This document shows positions 48,801 to 61,072 of a stretch of DNA of 64,000 nt, piece by piece. Below the pieces are notes generated by a model. That model searched no databases and was not told the origin of the DNA. It saw only the letters and a program-made list of their open reading frames with translations. The first letter of the stretch is position 1. Every line of letters begins with the position of its first letter. The stretch is from Puffinus mauretanicus. Its lineage: Eukaryota > Chordata > Aves > Procellariiformes > Procellariidae. The translations under genes and the position numbers were made by a program. The stretch covers positions 3,012,001-3,076,000 of the forward strand of contig JAJKFH010003229.1 in the NCBI GenBank assembly GCA_023333565.1, given 5' to 3'.

Positions 48801-51198
48801 TCAGCCGAGCTGGAGGTGCTGAATAGGGTGCCATTTAAAGTCTCTGAAAGCTAGTGCTCCCCCTCCCCGCTACGATAGGGACATTCTGAGACCACAAAAG
48901 TAGTTCTTCCAGGTCAGTAAATGTTTACTTGACTGAATGTTCTCCTGATTAAACCCTGAAGTAAGCACAAAGAGTGGTGCCCTGCTGCCCATGAACAAAG
49001 TCCATGAGATAGTTTATGGAGGAAATTGTTGCTTACTGTGAGTGAAGTTTGGGATAGTTGCATTGTGAAAAGCTTGAACTGCTACCTATTTGAGCTTGAT
49101 TTTTCTGTTGGGACCTACGTGTGTAAAAAAGAGTTGAATCAGTCTATAAATTTGCATCACAAATGAGCCAGCAGATAAAATCTGGCTGTTCCGTGCTGTA
49201 GTGTTTTCATCCATGTATCCTTAATGAAATCTAGCAATTTAGTAACTAGTTTTTCTTCTCCCGTGTTCTGCTGATGACTAACAGTCAAGCTTAGAATTTA
49301 TTGTAAGGTCCAGGTTAAAAGAGAAATAGCAGAGTAAGTGACAGGTTTGATGAAGAACTGGTTTGTCAAGTGATTCATTTAAATAAAGTAATTACTGTAC
49401 AACATTTTAAAAACGAATTAAGCACAGGATTCTACAAGGGAAGGAAAAAATATCGATGTTGACTCAAGATATAAACGATGCTCCAGAAATGAGGCTATTA
49501 TTGCTAAGCATGAAAACAAGCACTGGCTTTCAAGGTAGGTTCCTGGTAGCACATATGTGGGACAAAGCTTAAATTTTTGAGTCCTCCCTTTCATCTCCCT
49601 CCCTTCCTCCCAAATTACTCAGCCATATAGCGAATCCGTCACAGCAGCTTCGGCCAACCAAAGGCTGCTTAGTCTTGGTCAGTGGCAGACCTGACCTTTC
49701 TTCTGCACAGGCGCTATGTCTGCCCCCATGATGAGTGGGATTGTCCACCTGAGTCAGCAGGAAGCTGCCTACCCGAACCCAGGTGAGTGCCAGGGCTATA
49801 GGGGTTGCTCTGCTTCACGTGGATGGCAACACCTCCCAGAGGCTGTCTCACCCGGTACAGCTGAGGAGCAATGCCAGACGAAGGTTACCCAATCCTATTG
49901 CATGCAGGGAGTAACTCTCCTCACAGCCGCATGTGAGGACATGAGTAGGAGAACCCAGCATTCATGTTCACTTAACCAATAATCCTGCTTCAGCACACCC
50001 GTGCGAGGAAACCTTTCACTTTCAGCATTTACTTTATGAAGTGATGTCTGTGAGGTTGAAGGAAAAAAGCTGTATCTGCCCCTACTTTGAATTTAGCTCT
50101 GGAAAGTAAGAGGAAAATGACTGCTTGGCTAATATTGCTCTGACAGAAATGAGGGCTGAGCCACATGAGTGACTGCTCTTCAGAGAGGAGCGAGGGATGT
50201 GAGTCAAACTGACAAATATGACAAAGCATCAGCCCCGTGCATCCTCTGAAGATTAAAAAAATCGACGGCAAGTAAAATGTCAAAAATATAAAAGCACACC
50301 TCAGTAGGCACACCTGAAAAAGCAACTCCAGTCCTTCTGAGCGAGCAAATGTTTCCATTTAAAGGGGTCATCATGGACTGAGAGAGTTTTAGAAAAGGTC
50401 ATGGCTGAATCAATTTCCATACCTCTCAATGGGTCTCAACGTTTCGCTTTTTGCAGAGCGCAAAAGCTAGTTATGGGAAAAATTCTCTATCCCTGTTTTA
50501 AAACCAGTCATAAACAGCAACAGATAAAAATTGTTGACCTTTCTGATGGCAGTTATCAACCTGTCTCCCTGGGCTTCTTTGGTCAGGATTCCTCAATGCA
50601 AAATATCTCACTAATGTATTTCAGTCCCAATACAGCAGACGTAGTATATTTTTTTAGATGCATATACGTCGAATTGCCTGAGTAGCCTTGAAGGAATTTC
50701 TGTGATTTCAGTCAGTGGTATCACTTTGATGCTTTCAAAGTAAAATGCTAACTTTTCAAAATACTTTTTAAAAGTATATCCTGCTTGCAAAGAGATTTTC
50801 CTTACCTACTCCATAGCAAACATAAGAACAGCGTCTTACTGCATTGGGGGTTTTTTTTGCTATTTGTTACTCTCTATTAAAATAATACAGAAAGCCAGAT
50901 GAAATGGAGGTAGACTTAAAGAGAAAGACAGTACTAATAGCCTGCAAAACAGAGGTGTGAAAATGCCATGCTTTTCTACGGTGGTCTATATTTCCTTCTG
51001 ACACCTAGAGGAGACTGAAAGAGAAAAAATGTGTTCTGCTCTTAAGCCAGCCTGAGATCCAGTGGTCATCATAGACATGCCAAAAAAGCAGTTGTTTCTC
51101 AAATGTAGATCTTGCTCTGGGACATTCTTGTGTTCATTAGCTTGGTGGATAAATACCATATTTCCCAGTTAAATTTGTTAAAAGTCCCTCCAGCTCAG

Positions 51199-51252
51199 TG
51201 AGGCAGCTGTATGAGGCTCTCCAGCAGTGAGGCTGTGTGAGGCAGCTGTATG
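51199..51252 (+). repeat. 16-bp direct repeat, 38-bp period
   Basis: GTGAGGCAGCTGTATG occurs at 51199-51214 and again, unchanged, at 51237-51252, with further AGGCTGTG-like matter between. In intron 1. Confidence 0.9.
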
Positions 51253-53239
51253 GCAGCTCGTGTCCATGCTTACACACCGGACCCGCAGTCAACCTTCCTC
51301 TCATGCCGGGATTCCATTGTGTATCAGCTATTGAACTGTCCTCCAGACATTTTTTAATAACATACTTTATTACTAACATAATTCTCTCTACTTTTTGACC
51401 AATGGAAAATGCTGGCAGTGTCGGGAAGTTATTTGCTTGTATTGTTAAAACAGAGAAAAGTGTTGCTGAATACTAGATACAGGGACTAGATTCAAGGACC
51501 GTAAGTCAAGCCACCAGATACAATGAGATTTGAAAGATATATCGCTGGGATTTTTATTTGCTGCCAGATTTTCGTCTCCCAGCATACCATCTCTTTCCTA
51601 CAGCCAGCAGTACCAGCAACCTAAAGACAATAAATCACCTATTCATGTATGCATATGACTCCAGGAGTACTAACACCAAGTATTTTGATATTCTGACAGA
51701 AATTAAAGTGAGAAACAGGAGGTGTTAAAAATCCTGAAAGCCGTATGTTGTTTACATTCTTATTCAGGTTCTACACTTCTAAAGAATACTGTTTGAAAAC
51801 AAACATGCTGACCATGCACTAAAAAACATTTGAAATATTAAAACATACAAACTAAGAAGGACGGTAGAAGAAAAATATAGTTAAGATTTACAACTGAGAT
51901 CTTCCCTGTAAAGACACAGGTATTTTTCCCTTTACTAGAGAAAAAGGGGACTTTCTATGGTTTACAGCTCTTCCCAGTTAAGGCTAAAACCCTATTTCTG
52001 CATGGTTGATGTCCAGATTTCGTTTCCTTGCTCAAAGGATATGCTAGTTTCATAGCCTGAGCATAAGACATGCACCTTCTCATCCTCCAGGGAAGGTGTT
52101 TGTTGCACAGGATGACACATTGAATAAGCGATGTGGAAGCATGGGGCCCGCTGGATGTCATTGCTCCATCCCTGAAGCTTTGAGCCACCAAAGGCTTTCA
52201 AAGGCAATCCAGTGCCACAACATGCAGGTGATTTGCTAGCAGGATTTCCAGAAACATCTGTACGTTTATCTTCTGGAGGGATTTATTCTCTGAGAAGCCT
52301 CTCTGCCTTTCCACAGCACCATCTGAACACCAGGAGGTCCGTGAGACCTCATTAAAACCCACCTGTCAGTCACTGAAGAGAAATGAGGGTTAAAATCCTA
52401 ATGACTGTGTAGCTATGTGCCACTGGTTTCCCGAAAGAGAAGCTGTTGCTGATGCCAAGTTAAAGTAGGAGATTCATAAAGCCAAATTAGCATGCAGTTT
52501 GCCCTTGCTCTCTGTCGATACAGATATGGACTCACACCGCTCTGCTGCCAGGATGGCTATGGACTCACACGCGCTTCTGAAGCTCAGTGGGGCCGGCAGA
52601 GTGGTAGGGGTAGACCTGCTGATTTGAAAAGGAATAGGGCGGAGCAAAACAGTGCTTATGAAGAGTTTTTTCTCCAGATAACGTCCACTTACAGGGTTAA
52701 AGAGCATGCTACTTGGAGTGAAAGCACTTGCTACTGGAAACCCCCTCCAAGCATTTTTCCCCATCCTTGCCTCTTACCAGAGGACATATTCCCCTGTGCC
52801 ACCAAGTGTCTGACTGAGAGCCAGTGCAAGTGCACTCATTACGGAGCTAAGTCTGGGCTTTCATCTTACAGGAAAAGAATAATCAAATGAGTTAGTACTT
52901 AGAGGCTTACTTTTAGCAGACAGTTTAACAGTATCTTTCTTTTTAAAGTTAGCTCACTGACTGTGTAAGATTAGTCCAGAAATTGGCTATTACCTCTAAT
53001 TTATACATGACCTATAAACTACTCTGTCATGTGTGTTTGTGTATTAAAAAAAAAAAGTTTCTCAGGAAGAATCATTAATGATCACAATCCAGTAACAAAT
53101 AGTAATTGCATTTTACATTTACAAATCCAGACCGGGTTTACTCTCCTAGGTTTTCGTGGAATTAGATGCATGGGGTTTGCCTTTGGCTCACAGAATGCAA
53201 ACTGAACACATTAGCATTCTTTGCACGGGTGAATTTAGC

Positions 53240-53332
53240 CTTGCAACAGGGACCTCCGAGTTAGGCAGCTATTATCATCCTCATTTTACAGACAGTGAAA
53301 CTGAGAGCTTGAGCGACTTTCCTACCATCACT
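53240..53332 (-). mobile_element. MIR-like SINE relic
   Basis: The plus strand reads TTATCATCCTCATTTTACAG, then ACAGTGAAACTGAGAGCTTG and AGCGACTTTCC. This is close to the reverse complement of the MIR 3' half (blocks CATTTTACAGATGAGGAAAC, TGAGGCACAGAGAGG, GTGACTTGCC). It is the clearest of the MIR-like relics here. Confidence 0.75.
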
Positions 53333-55929
53333 CCCTCTTCAATCTGTTCAAAAGCTGTTTTGGAAACCTTCCATACGTTGTGCCCTGTTTCAGCCTATTC
53401 CCGCCCTTTTTCAAGCCCCTGTCCTCACCTGGCATTCACCGTCTTTGCATTCACCCAGCCTGGTTCCTGTCCAGCATGCCTTTGGTTTCATTCCTCATTG
53501 CTATACCCTGCCAAATGTTACTGCCATTTAATTGCTTCTGCCAGATCCTGGGTCTGGACCATTTTCCCTCTGTAACTCGTCATCCGTCTGTGGGATCCTC
53601 CTTTTAGGATGCACTTCAAACAAAACTCAAAGCCCATACCCTTGCCCTTTCTACACGTTATCCTCATTGTTTTCAGCCATCCTAATCTAAAATAAAAGAA
53701 GAGACGGTGGGCACAGAAAGGCAAATATCTCGCTCTGGTGCTCACCTGGATTTCCCACCTCCCTTATCCCCATCTCTGCGTTTATTTGCTCTGCTGTCTC
53801 TGTAGATTGCAAGCTTCTCCAGACTACAAGAAATTTGCAACCAAACAGAATATTTTGGAGCAGAGCCGGCCTTGGGTGGTTGGGGTGATGGTTACATTTT
53901 CCTTTCCATGACTGCATGGTAGGACTGGGAAGCTGAAACCTGGGACGGGTTCATGACCTGACAAAGAAAGAGGAAAAGGGTGCAACCCAAGTGTCGATTT
54001 CAGCAAATGTGAGGATTGTTTTTTTAAGAAGATTACGTTTGTTTATAGAAAGGTCACTGACTATTTGACAAATGGAGTATCTCCTAGGTTCAAAACTGCA
54101 CATCTGAAATCCCCCTCTGGGCATGTGTTTCAGACGTGATTGTATTCCAGTCACTTTTGTGAAGATTTTCCTCTCAGCTTTCACAAGAGGTGAGGTACGG
54201 TTTGTCAGGCTTTGCAGTCTGATTCAAAATTTGCTTGATTTAGACTGAACTCTCACAGGGACTCAGCCTTTCTGTTATTTTCATGCAACATGGTTAGTGC
54301 TTAATTACACAGTGATGAAACTGGTAGAAATCACATTTCGGTTTCAGCCCTCGTGCAGACAGGTGTGAGGTCTGCGACTGCCGAAGAGCTGCAACCCTTT
54401 ATACTAGGTCTGAATACATAACTCACAGCAAACAAGACCTAGTTAAAGATTGAGACGAAGAGCACAAAAGAGGGAAAAGATCTTAAACAGAAAATGTTAA
54501 AGCATTTCTCTATCTGAAACATTCTCTATGAGAGACATATCTGCACTCTAGCAAGGTACTGCGTTCAGCGATGCTTTTATCCTTTGGAAAGCAGAGGGAT
54601 AAAATATGTATATATCTATGTACATATATAAAATTTTGAGCTTATTAAGATACAAAGATCTGCCTTTTCCAATGGGATTTATTTCAGTTCAGCTTGTGAG
54701 TTTGGAGATATTTCCCAAAGGCTCAATCGGCATGATTTATGTTATAGAATTTCTAAGTAATGAACTTTTTCTTTTTTTAACAGGGAAAAAAATGGTTGAC
54801 CTGATTTAGGTATCTCTTGCAATACAGCAGCAGTACTAGCCAGAAACTAAAGGATCATTTTAGAGGTGCAAACTCTCTATTTGATAGAAGTTTTAAAAAA
54901 AAACTATTGTCTTGCTGCCTTTATTTTATTGTTTTCACTCGATGCAGAGGCTAGTCAGGAGGTACTGAACATGCAGGGTAATACGTATGTTATTTATATT
55001 GTTTGCTGTTCTTCCCCCCGCATAACCATACCTACTTGGGCAAACTAGCTATCCAGGCATTGCAGCATTAATTTCAAACAATACAAAAACAGGAGAGGGA
55101 GAAAATTAGTTCTAATTACCTAGTTACACATGCAACATTGGGTCCCATCAGATTCTATTTCTGGCCATACAGCAAGGAGGAGGGCATAAGAATTGTTTCC
55201 CTTCTCTTCTTGGAGCTAGAATTAGGCAGATGAGCCTTGTAGAGACCAGGATTAGATTTCGTATGGGATGTTTTCCCCAGGGCACTGGCTAAAGCAGCAT
55301 ACACAGAGTCACCCCTCTTTCCCTTTGCCTACGCGTATGATCTGGCCCACTTTGCAGAGCATGGCTTGTATGCTGTTCTTTGGAAAAGTACGTGGCAGAT
55401 CAAGCCTCCACCTTCAACAGAACCACGTTTTAATCAGGACGTGTGGTACGAACGGACCTTCTCTCTTCAGAGCTGCCCGGTAACCCCCTGACACAGGGCA
55501 GCGCTGCCGTGAGATGCACTCCCTGCAGCACAGCGAGGAAGCCCTCGCCCCGCGCAGCTCCTATGCCAAGTGCTTCAGGCAAACGTTTGGGCTCAGTGTG
55601 AGCCCTGCCAAAATACTCGTAAGGATAGTTAGGAGTATAAAGTAATAAAGCCATTCTTTTAGCTAATGAGATGATCTTGGTGAGTGTGTTTGTTAACCAT
55701 GCATTGGCTACAGCTATGTGGCTGGATCCACGCATAACCCCGTGCCTTTTGCTGTAATCCTCCTGCTTCGTAACTTGTGCGGCAAAAGCACTCCAGGACT
55801 CTGCAGAAACAGTGGTTTCGTTCCCTTTTTTTATGGCTCCCAGCAACAAAGTAACAGGCTTTTAAACTTCCCTCCCCATCATTTTGTTCAGAAGAAATAA
55901 GACTTTACTGAAGGAGGTAAATGTTTCTA

Positions 55930-55955
55930 CCGATTTCAATAGGTTTTGATCAAAT
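55930..55955. repeat. Old palindromic repeat relic (half copy)
   Basis: CCGATTTCAATAGGTTTTGA followed by TCAAAT matches the right-arm pattern GACTTCAATGGGCTTTGGAT of the family. Only one arm is recognisable. Confidence 0.35.
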
Positions 55956-57070
55956 TCTGTCATGGCTAAGCATTTCTCCCACCACACTGTAACAACTTAA
56001 ATAGTCCCACTGGAAGAGAAACTTACTTATTTTTTGGTGTCTTTTTAAAACTTTCAGAGCACTACTTCACAGATATGTTTTTCCTACATATCTGTCTGAG
56101 TCAGAGGATTTCCCTCTGAGACATCCAGACATCCTGACATATTAACAGTCCATGTGCTGGACTACAAGGTGCTTCTGAAAATGGAAAGGGATGGAAAGGC
56201 AACACGAAAGTAGAGAGGAAGGAACAATCACAGAAAACCCCCAATGTTTATATTAAGGAATAAAGGAAGGGAAAAGAATTTCACAGAAATAAAAAGTAGA
56301 TGAGGAGAATGGAAAGAAAGCTGGTTGAATGAAGACTGAAAGACTGATGGTATTGAGCTGCGGAACTTGCTGGAAGTTTTATTTACTGATTTTATTTGGT
56401 TCCATTTCAAAAGTATTAGAATGCTTAAAAAATATAGTAAGATTTGTTGCAGATACAAAGTAATTGTACCTTACATTTGAGGAAACTTTGAACCAAACAG
56501 AGGAATAGAGGCTCTATCTAAAAGAATTACAAGGAAAATTGAATTCAGAGGGGTTTTGCCACCTGCTTTTATGTAGGCACCTGGTTAAAACAGGAGGTAT
56601 ATCTGTGCAAAAAGTGCTTTACCACCTTCCTTTGCAGCGATTACAAGATATTACACTTTCCGAAAGTAGTAATCAATACAGTATGTGCAGTCATTTTATT
56701 TTTTTTTCTGCACTATGACAGCAGATGACCCATAGATTCATTCGACTGAAGTCCTGAAAAGGTTACTCTAGCTGGAGAGAAGTCCTGAGGTGTGAAAATA
56801 TAGCCTTGCTACAAAGCAATTGTGAGTTTGCATATGCAATGAAACTACTTCAGGATTAGCCATTTTTCTCAAGCTGTTAGAAATAGAGAGACATTTCAAA
56901 ATCCTAGACTATACTTTGAAATGTGCATTAGTCGGTAAACAGCATTTTTAGGCATAAACTCCAGGGTAATATCTTTAAAAATTATCTACTTTTTATTTTC
57001 ATGAGTGCCTATTAAGCATTATTATCTATAAGATGCTTAGGAACATAAGGTCTTTATTAAAGCTGAAGAA

Positions 57071-57109
57071 ATCTGAGTTTATCCTGAAAAAGCATGGATA
57101 AACTCAGAT
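57071..57109. repeat. Perfect inverted repeat, 14-bp arms, 11-nt loop
   Basis: The arm ATCTGAGTTTATCC (57071-57084) is exactly complementary to GGATAAACTCAGAT (57096-57109), with loop TGAAAAAGCAT. It could form a stable hairpin in single-stranded DNA or in the intron 1 transcript. The stem does not extend, so it is too short for a normal pre-miRNA. Confidence 0.95.
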
Positions 57110-60100
57110 CACAGACTACCCAAAAGTACCTCCTTTGCAGAAAGGAGATGGTGGTGGAGGGAGGTTAAAGTTGGTAGGAGGGACATTTTACACTCTAATT
57201 TTAGTCAATCACTCTTTTCTTTCTGAAATCCAGCTGTTATAATTCCCCTAAAGGCAGTGCTACCTATCGATCCAGAAATGATTGACATGGGGGATGCCAA
57301 GAAGCCCACAGCTAGCAAGCTACAGCAGAGATCTTCATTTGTAAATTACTATGGACGCTTTGCCTTTTTGAGCATGCAAAAAATAGTATCTTAATCAAGA
57401 GTTTAAACATTAAGGATACAAAGATTATATTAGCTTTTGCTGTCACACACTGTGCATGAAGTAGCAGTGAATTTTTACTTTGCTTTCCTTCTAATACACA
57501 ACAACTCTTTATGGTAGACTCTTCTGAGTCTGAAGTTGGTCCTCTCACTCTGGAGGAAAGGCTTAAAATAATTCAACTAAAATGGAGAGGACTTTACTTG
57601 TTACAGTCACCACCCCTTCCTTCTCCCATGGTGGCTGGAGCTCCCCCGGGGCTCTTCACTAACCCTGCCGAGGTCTCGGCTCATGGCTGGAGCCTCTGGC
57701 CCCACTGCTACAGGCAGTAAGTGCAGTCAGCGGGGTAGGACCAGCCAGAAAACAAGAAACCTGCTTCAGTTCTGACGTTTTCATCCTTCTCATTGGAGGG
57801 GAAAATGAGACCTCTCGTACCATTTTTTTTGTCTGTTATGGCAATATGAGAGCCTTGTGTAGCACAGGGCAGCCAATAAACCAGGGGCTAAGACAGCGGC
57901 CTGAGATATATACCCCCTCTCTCCAGCCTCACGGGGAAATGCCAGTCTATACCCCAAAAAACTTTGTCAACAAAATGGTGCCAGTATGGATCTGTTTCTG
58001 CGAAAAGCATAATAAAAAATTTCCTGATCAATCTGAGGCCAGGACATGCGTGGTCTTCCAATGCCTCTGCATGAGGCAACATGTCCTGCACTCTTAACAC
58101 CGAGCAACTGAATCAGAAATCTTCCTGATTCAGCTTCAAAAGTACACCACAGACAACACTTGGGAACTGCTTGGCACCTTCCTCTGTTGTGCACACCTCT
58201 AACCCTGGGAGACGCAGGTCCCCAGCAGAGCACGGAGGAAGGGATCAGTGTCGGGAAGCTGTTATTCCCTGCCCCTCCTCCCCCAGCACCGTCTCTCACT
58301 TGCACCTTCTCACCGTGCAGCCCCAGCCTTGCTGCCTTTTTTTTCCTCAGGTCTATTCAGCTTCATTTAGATGCAAACTGGGTTTGGCCCAACAGCCATT
58401 TAAATACGGCTGTTACTGAAATAGACCATCAAGCCAGCTGTGCTTCAGTCCTCATCAGACTGAAATGATGGCATTTCTTGTAACATCTCAGCAAAGGGGA
58501 GCATCAGCTATGTTTTATAGCTGTTAGATAAAGGTAGGTGCTCAGAACCCAGAAGACGTGCATTAATAAAACATAGCCAGCTTGACATATTGCTTGCTGA
58601 GCTTGTCTTGGCTTACAGCGAACTATGTAACATGTCTATTAGGAAAAGATTATTCTGTGGAAGAAGCCTTTGAGCTCCTCTGACAAAAAAAGCTAAGGAC
58701 CAGCACCCCTCATAGCCCCTCTGTGAATAGTGTATGTTCATTCTGCAGGTAACCAACAGGAAGATTTTCCCAAGCCTCTTTTACTGCTCTTGTGCACAGC
58801 TGAGCCTGTTGCAATGTGACAGAAAGACTTGCAGACTTCTAGAAAGAATGACAAAATATGGGTAAGAGTCCCACAAGCCACCCAGATCATGTCAGGTATG
58901 TAATTAAGAAAGTATAAACCTGAAGTTTAAACACAGAAACTTAAAAAAGACATAAGTGATTGAATTGATTTGCATTAAAATAAATAACACCTCCCCCCCT
59001 TAATCTTTTATTGGTATAGAGGAAGGATATAAAACCAAATGTTACCAGGTTTCCCACTGGATCTGTTGTTTTGATTCTCCTGAAACTCCAAGTACACCAT
59101 TGGGATGGGCTACTTCACTGACAGCCTCCCCTCCCCATCCACCCCACCCCCCCATTTGTGAGATGCAAGGAAATCAGCAGATTTTGCTCAGGATTTACCT
59201 ATTATTCTTTAAACTTTATAGAAATATATTTTCTTCCATCCTGCTGGATTATTCTGTCCCTCTCTTACTAGCATTAACGTAGTTTCATCCTTAAATCCTC
59301 AAGTATCAAAAAGGAACACATAGAAAATGAGCTGACATTTTTCTAAACAGGGTATTATTTATATTGCAGCCTCAGCATAGCAGGTGCTATGAAAGAGAAA
59401 TACCAGGATACATTTTCAGCCTTAGAAAGTATAGTGTCTAAGTAGGCTCATCTAGGATTATGCATTTAAGGGTGGAGGTTGCAGATGTTGCAACCGATCC
59501 ACTCTTACAAGTAATGTTTAATCAGCACCTGCACTTTGAATTGCCATATTTCTTTATAATAATGATGGTTGACTCTTGAAAAGACACTTAGTTGACGTGC
59601 CTGCAATTTAAAGCTTTCTTGGTAATGATCAATCTGGAACATTTCTATTCCTCAACCTACTGAGGGCCATTTGTGTCTGAAAAATATCTTATTCACATCT
59701 ACATTTGCAAATGTTAAAGTAACAAATGTAAACAGAATGCATCTGCACCTAACCACAACTTTACAGGAAGTGTTAAATCATGCAACTTCAATAGAAATTT
59801 TGAATGGGAACACAAACAACTATAGGAACACTGTTTTCTCATAATGATTTTCCCTTCCTCCTTCCCAAAAGAACATATATTCTTCAAAAACCCATATTCT
59901 AGCAAGACTGATTTGAAAATACTTAGAAAGTGCAATGAAAACCAAGACTTCCCCGCCGTGTTAAACCGTCTGATGGAGAAGCATATGGTGTTGAAATTCC
60001 TATGCATAGTGGGGTCTAAATTAAAGGAGATGTAAGACCCTTAATTCCAGAAATTCTTGCTTTGGGGGAACTTCTGAGGTTGTATCATCACTTTTCTTCA

Positions 60101-61026
60101 TGCTGAATATCCCTAAAAGTTCTTCGGAAACAAACTTTTCATTCATACGTGAATCTGAGGACTTGAGAGGCTCCTACTCAAATCACTCACAAAACCTGTA
60201 AAAGTGGTGTCTTTTAGGTAAGCCACTTTCATGCTGTGTAGGCAAATTTCAGGATACCTGAGCCAGCAATGTTATAACCAGATAAAACCCAAACATGAAA
60301 TGTTTAACATTTGTTAAACCTGGTGCGTACATAGAAATGTCTTTCACCAGCAATCATACTCAGATTGAGGCATTCCAGTGCTCGGACTTACTACCCAATT
60401 CTCAGGGATGAATTCAGTTTAAAAGCCTATAGTAGCTACATCTATTTATCTTCTTTGTTTCTTCTCCAAAATGTTTTTTCAGATAGCACTTTTTTCTGTG
60501 TTCCAAGAGCTACATGCAACAGATGTGATTTGTCTGAATGGGTCCTGTGAAATACTTGTAAAATTCTTAAAAACAAATAAAACCCCTCAAATGTGCATAC
60601 ATCCCTGCTTATCAGCAAGTGTTATGGTAGCATGACTGTACACAATGATCCTTGGATTTTTACTGCAAAGCCTAGGTAGTCTGTTCTTGCATTAGAAAAG
60701 ATTGCAGTAGCAGTGATTTGGCCGAAACAACATGAAGATGTGCAAAGTGCACTGGCCATTATCTGTTTCCTGAGGAAAGGTGTCATATGTATGCAAATTT
60801 TACGTTCTTGAAAAGATTTGCTTGTTATGTGCAATGAGTATGTTAGCAGTTGTGCACGCTTGCATGATGCATGCTTAAAATTGTGCTGCACTGAAAATAT
60901 ACTTTTAGATTTTAGATCTCTCTGGTTGTTTCATCCAACATTCTGTCTCTACAGGACTATTTTCCTCCTTTTTTTATTTTTTTTTCACGATCTAGCTTTA
61001 CCTGCTATAGGCAATCAATGTGACTG

Positions 61027-61072
61027 AAGCCCAAGTCTTTCCATTGACTTCTCTAAGCCATGGATCAAGCCC
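61027..61072. repeat. Old palindromic repeat relic (copy 3)
   Basis: AAGCCCAAGTCTTTCCATTG, then ACTTCTCTAAGCCATGGATC and AAGCCC. This corresponds to the TCTTTCCATTGACTTC...GGATCA half of the palindromic family seen at 541 and 21201. Confidence 0.55.

Noticed and set aside
52520..52575. Repeat of TATGGACTCACAC about 33 bp apart
   Set aside because: Only 13 bases are shared and the intervening sequence does not repeat; too weak to list as a feature.
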